In this document: positions 1 to 5,302 of the stretch, in pieces
Layout of the letters: each line of letters starts with the position of its first letter
How positions within the stretch are numbered: the stretch's first letter is position 1
Assembly: GCA_016927675.1 (NCBI GenBank)
Contig: JAFGMF010000176.1
Span: 1 to 6,639, forward strand
Direction: 5' to 3'
DNA length: 6,639 bases
Origin: Candidatus Cloacimonadota bacterium
GTDB lineage: Bacteria; Cloacimonadota; Cloacimonadia; Cloacimonadales; TCS61
Made by a program: the position numbers and the translations under genes
Notes under the pieces: generated by a model
The model's input: the letters and a program-made list of their open reading frames with translations, nothing else
Databases searched by the model: none
What the model was told of the DNA's origin: nothing

Positions 1-431
1 CAGAGAAGGGGATTGTTCCGGGGAAGACCTTTTTTGCCGGGGGGCATCCTCAGGCTATTTTGACAGTTTATCAGGGGCGTGCTGATGTCTGCTGTACTTT
101 CTGGTCACCCCCGGGAAGCGATGGAGAGATCCATGATGCCAGAAGAGCCGTAATCGATACCTATCCTGATGTTGCAGAAAAAATCAGGATCTTTGCTTTC
201 ACCGATTGGATCCCGAATGATACCGTCACCTTCCGTAAAGATTTTCCGAGCGAAATGAGAGAAACTATCGTAACTGCCCTTCTGGATTTTGCTGCAACCG
301 AGGAGGGCTCGAAGACATTAAATGAATTGCTGGATATTGACAATTTTATCCGGGCTCAAGACAGCGATTACGATATAGTACGCAATACCTTGAGAACACT
401 CAATGCAGATGCTTCGGAATTTATCCAATGA
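1..431 (+). CDS. phnD: Phosphonate-type ABC transporter substrate-binding protein, C-terminal part (5' truncated by window)
   Basis: The frame is open from base 3 and gives 142 residues before the TGA at 429-431. The TTG at 60 is only an internal Leu codon, because the frame continues upstream with family-like sequence. Visible features match the second lobe of PhnD-type periplasmic binding proteins: a GGHPQ segment at 42-56, then VYQGRADVCC (the usual 'V..G.AD' strand), and later a TDWIPNDTV segment followed by RKDFP, which matches the family's 'iPn.p...r.dlp' stretch near the C terminus. Family knowledge: PhnD captures phosphonate or phosphite-like ligands in the periplasm and delivers them to PhnE. 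The ligand cannot be read from this lobe alone. The stop overlaps the phnC start (ATGA), and PhnC and PhnE follow directly, which strongly supports the assignment. The signal peptide and most ligand residues lie outside the window. Confidence 0.87.
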   Translation, partial: EKGIVPGKTFFAGGHPQAILTVYQGRADVCCTFWSPPGSDGEIHDARRAVIDTYPDVAEKIRIFAFTDWIPNDTVTFRKDFPSEMRETIVTALLDFAATEEGSKTLNELLDIDNFIRAQDSDYDIVRNTLRTLNADASEFIQ

Positions 432-1195
432 ATAGTTTGCTGAATATCAATGATCTGCACAAAATTTATGACAGCGGTACCCATGCTCTGCGAGGGATTA
501 ATCTGGATGTCAAAGAAGGCGAATTTCTTATCCTTCTGGGACTTTCCGGCTCCGGCAAATCAACTCTTCTCCGCTGTATAAACAGATTGATCGAACCGAC
601 ATCCGGAGAGATCATTTTTCAGAAGAGGAATATTGTTAAAACCTCAGGCAAGGCTTTGAGGACAATTCGTCGGCAGATCGGGATGATCTTTCAACAATTC
701 AATCTGATCAAAAACCTGTCTGCTCTTACCAATGTTCTCACCGGAAAGCTGGGATATGTAAACCTTGTCCATTCCCTTGGGATGACAAAGATCAAGGAAG
801 ATGTAATTACAGCCGAGAAAAATCTGGACAGAGTCGGATTGCTGGAATTCAAATCCCAGAAAACCAGGAATCTGAGTGGCGGACAACAGCAGAGAGTTGC
901 CATCGCCAGAGCTCTGATGCAGAATCCGCGCCTTATCCTGGCAGACGAACCTGTTGCCAGTCTCGATCCAGCAACGGCAGATTCGGTAATGAAATATCTT
1001 GGTGAATTGAATAAAAATGACAACATTACAGTGATCTGTTCACTTCATTTTCTCAGTCTGGCCCGTAAATACGGCACCCGTGTAGTTGCCCTGAAGGATG
1101 GACAGATTGTCTTTGACGGATCTCCGCGGGAAATTGACGAACGTAAGTTCAAAGATATTTATGGTGAGGAAGCCGAAGAAGTGGAGATCAGATGA
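428..1195 (+). CDS. phnC: Phosphonate-type ABC transporter ATP-binding protein PhnC
   Basis: This 255-residue protein has the normal length for PhnC and is the cytoplasmic ATPase that powers import. All ABC motifs are intact: Walker A GLSGSGKS at 38-45 with K44, Q-loop Q89 inside IFQQFNL, signature LSGGQ at 149-153, Walker B LILADE at 169-174 with the catalytic E174, D-loop SLD at 178-180, and switch His H207 in CSLHF. The FQQFNL stretch followed by NVLTGKLG, and the SLH...A...G..VFDG tail, are typical of PhnC rather than amino-acid importers. The start ATG overlaps the phnD stop (ATGA). The only Shine-Dalgarno candidate is a weak GGAA at 416-419, 8 bases upstream, so translation is probably coupled to phnD. 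The stop overlaps the phnE start in the same manner. The remaining uncertainty is the substrate, not the family. Confidence 0.94.
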   Translation: MNSLLNINDLHKIYDSGTHALRGINLDVKEGEFLILLGLSGSGKSTLLRCINRLIEPTSGEIIFQKRNIVKTSGKALRTIRRQIGMIFQQFNLIKNLSALTNVLTGKLGYVNLVHSLGMTKIKEDVITAEKNLDRVGLLEFKSQKTRNLSGGQQQRVAIARALMQNPRLILADEPVASLDPATADSVMKYLGELNKNDNITVICSLHFLSLARKYGTRVVALKDGQIVFDGSPREIDERKFKDIYGEEAEEVEIR

Positions 1196-2406
1196 AAAAA
1201 GATGAAATAAATATTAAAAGTGCTCTGCAGGGATTAGTAATAGATCTGCTTTTCTGGTCGTATTTATGGGGTTGTTTATACTATCTCGCTCACAACTGGC
1301 TGGGGTTGATCCTTAATTATAAATACCTGATCATGCTGGCCATGTTTTCTTCCGGATTGTTTTATCTAACAGGTGATTCGATTGGCAGGAAATATTTTTT
1401 TCCCTCACATCTTACTTCCCGCAAGTGGTTTAAAACCCTGTGGGGCTGGCTAATAATCTTCAGTCTGCTGATCACTTTCGTAGTCGGCTGGGACATTGTG
1501 GAGATCAATCCCTATAAATTTTTCACAAAATTTAAAAATGCAGGAGGTATTACTTCAGGGATCTTCGATCCGAGCATAATCGGTTATGAACTGCAGACGG
1601 AATCTTTGGAAAAACTTGCCGAACAGAATCTGCCTGAAGAGATAATTGAAGAACTCAAAAAAATCTCAGGCAGAAAATACACCACCCGTAAAGTTTTCAG
1701 CAGAGAACTGGAAAAGAGACTTGATCCTGCTGCATATGATAAATATAAACAGCCAATCCTGAAATCAGCGATAAAAAATACAGAGATGTTGAACAAAGCT
1801 CTCACCACACTGGCAGAAACGATTTTTCTGGCTTTACTGGCTACCGTTTTGGCAATTCCGCTTGCCTTTATTCTTAGTTTTTTTGCCGCTCGTAACCTGA
1901 TGCCCAAAACTTTCCTGGGTAATACAATCTATGTTCTGATCAGGACAGTTGCCACGATCTTCCGTTCGATCGAAGCGATAGTCTGGGCAATTATCTTCTC
2001 GGTCTGGGTCGGGATTGGACCCTTTGCCGGAATGCTGGCTCTGATGATCCACTCCGTAGCGGCATTGACGAAGCTCTATTCGGAGCAGATCGAAAATATC
2101 GATTCCGGTCCGGTTGAAGCAGTCAGAGCTACTGGAGCAAGTACGCTGCAGATCTGGATATTTGCAGTAATTCCTCAGATCATCTCACCCTACCTTGCCT
2201 TCACAATTTACCGCTGGGATATTAATGTGAGAATGGCAACTATCGTCGGCTTTGTCGGTGGAGGCGGGATAGGTCTGCTGCTTCTGCAACAGCAACAACT
2301 TCTGCGCTGGCATAATGTTGGTTTGATCATCTGGCTGATCGCAGCAGTGGTCTGGTCTATGGACATGATCAGTGCAAAAGTAAGAGCAAAACTGTCGGAA
2401 ATGTGA
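1192..2406 (+). CDS. phnE: Phosphonate-type ABC transporter permease PhnE, long form
   Basis: This 404-residue inner-membrane permease is the partner of the upstream ATPase and binding protein. The transport core is about residues 205-400. It contains hydrophobic helices from L207, the AIPLAFILSFFAARNL stretch (221-236), RSIEAIVWAI (258-267), WVGIGPFAGMLAL (272-284), the EAA-type cytoplasmic loop EAVRATGAS...IPQ (309-329) that docks on PhnC, and the PhnE hallmark YRWDINVRMAT (340-350) before GFVGGGGIG (353-361). Typical PhnE proteins are about 260-290 residues. Here some 200 residues precede the core: hydrophobic segments near 14-40, 44-60 and 84-102, then a charged, mostly soluble stretch (about 104-203). 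The ATG overlaps the phnC stop (ATGA) and has GGAG at 1183-1186, 5 bases upstream. Family assignment is firm. The role of the N-terminal extension is unknown. Confidence 0.93.
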   Translation: MKKDEINIKSALQGLVIDLLFWSYLWGCLYYLAHNWLGLILNYKYLIMLAMFSSGLFYLTGDSIGRKYFFPSHLTSRKWFKTLWGWLIIFSLLITFVVGWDIVEINPYKFFTKFKNAGGITSGIFDPSIIGYELQTESLEKLAEQNLPEEIIEELKKISGRKYTTRKVFSRELEKRLDPAAYDKYKQPILKSAIKNTEMLNKALTTLAETIFLALLATVLAIPLAFILSFFAARNLMPKTFLGNTIYVLIRTVATIFRSIEAIVWAIIFSVWVGIGPFAGMLALMIHSVAALTKLYSEQIENIDSGPVEAVRATGASTLQIWIFAVIPQIISPYLAFTIYRWDINVRMATIVGFVGGGGIGLLLLQQQQLLRWHNVGLIIWLIAAVVWSMDMISAKVRAKLSEM

Positions 2407-2581
2407 TGGATGTAATTTCTACCGTGAACAGAATTATTCTAAACTGATCGTGAGTGAAGATTTTTTTAACAGAAAGTAAACTGTATTGAAAATAATCCAG
2501 TCAGAAAAGGTGATGTATATAAATCCGAAGATTGGAAAGTAAATGGACAGCTCGATGCAAACAGTCCGGCATAAGGATTAA

Positions 2582-3247
2582 ATGAGATATAAAGCAGTAA
2601 TCTTCGATCTGGATGGCACTTTGATTGATTCTATGGGTATCTGGTATGATGTTGACCGTGAATTTCTGGGCAAACGTAATATTGAAGTCCCGGATGATCT
2701 GTTTACCAGTATTCCCGGCGGTAATAGCTATCGTGAGATTGCCGGGTATTTTAAAAACCGCTTCGGACTTGACGATTCCATTGATGAGATAATGGCTGAA
2801 TGGACGGATATGGTAGCTCATCATTATCAGGGGAATGTCTGTCTTAAAGAAGGTGTATTACCTGTACTTAAATATCTGGATAAAAACAGGATTAAGATAG
2901 GTCTTGGTACAAGTAATTGTCTGATGCTGACCGAATCCGTGTTAAAGGCAAACAAGGTAATCGAATATTTCCCTAATATTATAGCTGGTTGTGAAGATAT
3001 CACAGGGAAACCGTTTCCCGATATTTTTCTGAAAGTCGCTGAAACGATGCAAGTTCCGCCTGCAGACTGTATTGTGATCGAAGATGTTCTGGTTGGTGTT
3101 CAGGCTGCCCGGAATGCCGGGATGTATTGTATTGCCATAGCTGATCAATATGCCTTGAATGAAGCTGGCCGGATAAGAAATACAGCAGATTATTATGCAG
3201 AGAATTATACCGAAGTCCTTCGACATCTGCTTGAAATTGCTGAATAA
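2582..3247 (+). CDS. HAD-superfamily hydrolase, beta-phosphoglucomutase-like phosphatase
   Basis: This is a complete 221-residue cytoplasmic enzyme. HAD motif I is DLDGTLIDS at 9-17, with nucleophile D9 and acid/base D11. Motif II is GTSN at 109-112 (T110 or S111 as phosphate contact), motif III is K143 in GKPFPDIF, and motif IV is E167-D168, the Mg-binding acidic pair, followed by GVQAARNAGM. Residues 18-90 are predicted to form the small alpha-helical C1 cap. This arrangement is that of the beta-PGM/phosphoglycolate phosphatase/DOG branch. Family members act on sugar phosphates or other small phosphomonoesters, and the substrate cannot be told from sequence. It is not a phosphonatase, since motif I lacks the PhnX-type signature. 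The start is fixed by motif I sitting at the N terminus and by AAGGA at 2573-2577, 4 bases upstream. It lies 175 bases after phnE, so membership of that operon is uncertain. Confidence 0.9.
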   Translation: MRYKAVIFDLDGTLIDSMGIWYDVDREFLGKRNIEVPDDLFTSIPGGNSYREIAGYFKNRFGLDDSIDEIMAEWTDMVAHHYQGNVCLKEGVLPVLKYLDKNRIKIGLGTSNCLMLTESVLKANKVIEYFPNIIAGCEDITGKPFPDIFLKVAETMQVPPADCIVIEDVLVGVQAARNAGMYCIAIADQYALNEAGRIRNTADYYAENYTEVLRHLLEIAE

Positions 3248-3342
3248 AAACCCTTTAAAAATCTAACGTCCCGGAAATTAACCCCTGTGTAATTTGCGCT
3301 TTAATCAAAAATGGTTAACTTAGTCTTTATAGAGGATATTAA

Positions 3343-3399
3343 ATGTACTCTGAAGGAGATATTAGATGTTGTCTGGAATTTTTAAAGATATTTATCTGA
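3343..3399 (+). CDS. Possible 18-codon upstream ORF overlapping the metal permease start
   Basis: An ATG at 3343-3345 is preceded by AGAGGA at 3331-3336 with a 6-base spacer, a plausible Shine-Dalgarno site. The frame encodes an 18-residue peptide with an adjacent Cys pair (MYSEGDIRCCLEFLKIFI) and ends at TGA 3397-3399. It is out of frame with the permease ATG at 3366 and covers both the permease ribosome site (AAGGAG) and its first codons. It could act as a leader that modulates permease translation. It could equally be chance, because short ORFs are common in AT-rich DNA. Nothing besides the ribosome site and the position supports expression. Confidence 0.22.
   Translation: MYSEGDIRCCLEFLKIFI
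3353..3358 (+). promoter_or_regulatory. Strong ribosome binding site for the metal permease
   Basis: AAGGAG lies 7 bases before the ATG at 3366. It settles that start over the out-of-frame ATG at 3343 and is the best Shine-Dalgarno match among the plus-strand genes of the window's first two thirds. Confidence 0.8.
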
Positions 3400-4625
3400 C
3401 ATATCTTGAAATAGCGCCTTATCTTTTTATCGGATTATCACTGGCGGGGTTACTTCATATCTTTTTCAAACGAGATCTGATAGTAAGGCATCTTGGTAAG
3501 GATAATTTTCTATCGGTGGTAAAAGCTTCTTTACTGGGAGTTCCGCTTCCTCTCTGCTCCTGTGGTGTGATCCCGACAGCTATTTATTTGCGGAAACAGA
3601 AAGCATCCCCCGGTGCTACCTTATCATTTCTGATTTCAACACCGCAAACAGGAGTCGACAGTATTCTGGCAACCTACGGAATGCTTGGTCCCGTATTCGC
3701 TTTTTTCAGGCCGGTTGCAGCTTTTCTGACCGGGATTATCGGCGGGGCGATTGCCAATCTTTCTAAACGGGACGATCAAGAGCCGAACAAGGATGAAGTT
3801 ACTGGATTTCATTGTGACACCTGCGAAATAAAAATTCCCCATGATCATTCGTTTTTTGAGAAGATCAAAGCGGGTATGGTTTATGCTTACCGGGATTTTC
3901 TGGATGATATTTCCATCCAGTTACTGTTTGGGGTTATCATTGCAGGTATAATTACCTATGCGATACCGGAAGATTTTTTTGGCAGATATGGGGGGAACGG
4001 ATTTCTCGGGATGATTTATATGATAATTTTCGGAATTCCGCTGTACGTATGTGCAACCGCTTCTATTCCAATAGCGGTATCTCTGATACTCAAGGGTATT
4101 TCTCCGGGAGCGGCTTTTGTATTTCTGGTCGTCGGTCCGGCAACTAACGCCGCAACCATTGCCCTGATTGGCAAAGCTTTGGGTAAGAAGATCATTTTGA
4201 TTTATCTTGGAGTAATCTCAATTTCTGCTTTAGCAGGCGGTTTCCTGTTGAACTGGGTCTTTTCTCTTTTTGGAGATTATCGGCTTGAAACAATGCTGCA
4301 TGATCATTCTGGGAGATCACCGGTAATGATCGGTTTATCAGTTGTTTTTTCCATTATGTTGATGTTATCATTTTTCCGAAAAATCAGAAGCCGGTTTTTC
4401 TCCCGGGTTAAATATGATGAAGTTACAGTTCCGGATAACCTTTTCAGAATTGAAGGTATGACGTGTAAACATTGTCTGATGACGGTTGAGCATGCTATTG
4501 GAGAAGTAAGAGGTGTAGCGGATGTCAAGGTTGATCTGCATAAAAAAACGGCAGTTGTTGAAGGTGAATACGACCGTGATGAAGTAAGCAAAGCAATAGA
4601 GAAAGCAGGCTATCGAGTAGTCTAA
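3366..4625 (+). CDS. SO_0444-like Cu/Zn efflux permease (DUF318/ArsP-like) with C-terminal HMA domain
   Basis: This 419-residue inner-membrane protein probably exports a soft metal ion. It has two homologous membrane halves. The first (about 10-132) carries GVPLPLCSCGVIPTA at 58-72 with C64 and C66, then STPQTGVDS at 91-99. The second (about 185-300) carries GIPLYVCATASIPIA at 223-237 with C229 and GPATNAATI at 257-265. Between them lies a polar loop with H149, C150-x2-C153, H159 and H161, a likely metal site. A further helix (about 320-337) leads to a C-terminal heavy-metal-associated domain (about 358-419) with GMTCKHC at 364-370. Family knowledge: SO_0444-type permeases give Cu/Zn resistance, and related DUF318 proteins move organoarsenicals. 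The specific metal is inferred. The start is supported by AAGGAG 7 bases upstream. No metal-responsive regulator gene is adjacent. The stop overlaps the convergent gene's stop. Confidence 0.88.
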   Translation: MLSGIFKDIYLTYLEIAPYLFIGLSLAGLLHIFFKRDLIVRHLGKDNFLSVVKASLLGVPLPLCSCGVIPTAIYLRKQKASPGATLSFLISTPQTGVDSILATYGMLGPVFAFFRPVAAFLTGIIGGAIANLSKRDDQEPNKDEVTGFHCDTCEIKIPHDHSFFEKIKAGMVYAYRDFLDDISIQLLFGVIIAGIITYAIPEDFFGRYGGNGFLGMIYMIIFGIPLYVCATASIPIAVSLILKGISPGAAFVFLVVGPATNAATIALIGKALGKKIILIYLGVISISALAGGFLLNWVFSLFGDYRLETMLHDHSGRSPVMIGLSVVFSIMLMLSFFRKIRSRFFSRVKYDEVTVPDNLFRIEGMTCKHCLMTVEHAIGEVRGVADVKVDLHKKTAVVEGEYDRDEVSKAIEKAGYRVV

Positions 4626-5209
4626 TCTGTAAATATCATGCTGGCGGCAATGTCATCCAGAGCAGGCAGATATTTCTCCTTATTCTCTAATTTAGTACCA
4701 CTTTGAAATACATAAGCTTTGCCCTTCCTGAACCAGATATATTCCCGGAAAAACCAGTTTTCTCCATCATCACGGTTAAAGATGAGATCGATTTTGTGAC
4801 CTTGATATTTTCCTATTATTCCCTGAAATCTATTCTTTTCATAGATCTTTCCCTGCCAGTATGAACTCATTTCCCGCTGAAATGTGTTCGAATAACCGTC
4901 AATAAAAGCAGTTTCAGTCCCGGTGATTTCCATGATCCTGATCTGCAGACCTGCTTCTTGCCCGAAAGAGATATCTGCCCGTATCATTTCCTGTTTAAAA
5001 GCATGATCTTCCAGAGACCATTCAGCTGGATATTTAAGCTGATAGCCACCTTCGGTATCGTAATATGAGTGTTTTTCCTCAAGATAATTATCGGGATAAT
5101 TTTCTTCAATTATCGGGTTTTTATCCTGTGAATTGCTGATACGTGAAAAGCTGATTATCATCAGAAGAATAATGATTGCAACGGGAATAATATGCCAGCG
5201 CTTAAACAT
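4622..5209 (-). CDS. Membrane-anchored or secreted PsbP/DUF1795-like protein
   Basis: This 195-residue protein starts with a short positive stretch (F2-K3-R4) and a hydrophobic segment at about 7-21, then a polar linker to residue 48. It is therefore either cleaved after export or held by an N-terminal anchor. No lipobox Cys is present. The globular part begins YYDTEGGYQLKYPAEWS (49-65). That 'strand - YP..W' opening is typical of PsbP/Mog1-like and DUF1795 domains, which are common in envelope proteins of unknown role, and the alternating pattern to the C terminus is compatible with that fold. The match is by pattern only, and no catalytic residues can be named. An ATG at 5222-5224 is in frame, but the Shine-Dalgarno GGAGGAA overlaps it, so the ATG at 5207-5209 is chosen. 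The gene is divergent from the lipoprotein gene at 5303 and convergent with the metal permease. Confidence 0.75.
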   Translation of the reverse strand: MFKRWHIIPVAIIILLMIISFSRISNSQDKNPIIEENYPDNYLEEKHSYYDTEGGYQLKYPAEWSLEDHAFKQEMIRADISFGQEAGLQIRIMEITGTETAFIDGYSNTFQREMSSYWQGKIYEKNRFQGIIGKYQGHKIDLIFNRDDGENWFFREYIWFRKGKAYVFQSGTKLENKEKYLPALDDIAASMIFTD

Positions 5210-5215
5210 ATTTAC

Positions 5216-5222
5216 TTCCTCC
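5216..5222 (-). promoter_or_regulatory. Ribosome binding site deciding the start of the PsbP-like gene
   Basis: On the minus strand GGAGGAA lies 6 bases before the ATG at 5207-5209 and overlaps the first in-frame ATG (5222-5224). This makes the five-residue-longer start unlikely. Confidence 0.8.
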
Positions 5223-5231
5223 ATATACAGC

Positions 5232-5260
5232 AGATATTAAAATCTTTGACTAAATGTCAA
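5232..5260 (-). promoter_or_regulatory. Candidate sigma70-type promoter of the PsbP-like gene
   Basis: Read on the minus strand, a perfect -35 box TTGACA (5255-5260) is followed after 17 bases by ATATCT (5232-5237) as the -10 box. The alternative TAATAT sits at a 15-base spacing. The start codon lies about 23 bases downstream of the -10 box, giving a short leader that contains the ribosome site. The evidence is the box match and spacing only. Confidence 0.5.
5246..5260. repeat. Short inverted repeat (TTGAC-N5-GTCAA) between divergent genes
   Basis: The sequence TTGACTAAATGTCAA is a perfect 5-base-arm palindrome around a 5-base centre. Each arm supplies the core of a -35-like box facing outward: TTGACA on the minus strand and TTGACT on the plus strand. 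The plus-strand partner is weaker, since TATCAT (5273-5278) is 21 bases away and TTCTAT (5270-5275) is 18 away. It may be an operator for a dimeric repressor, two back-to-back promoters, or chance. Confidence 0.4.
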
Positions 5261-5302
5261 TAAAAGAAATTCTATCATAAATCTGCAAAGGGGGCTTAAT
5301 TA

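Noticed and set aside
691..1026. Minus-strand open frame opposite phnC
   Set aside because: It is a shadow of a well-supported gene with all ABC motifs. It has no family resemblance or ribosome site of its own.
2270..2310. Direct and inverted repeats around the Leu/Gln run in phnE (LLLLQQQQLL)
   Set aside because: They follow from repeated CTG/CAA/CAG codons in a normal permease helix end, and the protein alignment with PhnE continues through them.
2440..2470. T-run (2461-2467) after phnE as an intrinsic terminator
   Set aside because: No stem of useful length precedes the T-run. Only three- to four-base pairings can be drawn.
2470..2574. Open frame of 34 codons in the gap after phnE that reads like coding sequence
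   Set aside because: It has no start codon at its beginning, no ribosome site, and no recognisable motif. A stretch of this length without a stop is not rare in such DNA.
2582..3247. HAD protein as phosphonoacetaldehyde hydrolase linked to the upstream transporter
   Set aside because: Motif I is the generic DLDGT form, not the PhnX form, and the 175-base gap weakens operon linkage.
3278..3318. Inverted repeat TTAACC / GGTTAA upstream of the metal permease as a metal-regulator operator
   Set aside because: The arms are only 6 bases with a 29-base spacer, and no regulator gene is adjacent. It matches no operator layout I can name with confidence.
3294..3322. Promoter for the metal permease built on TTGCGC (3294-3299)
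   Set aside because: No -10 box of acceptable quality is found at 16-18 bases. The best candidates match poorly.
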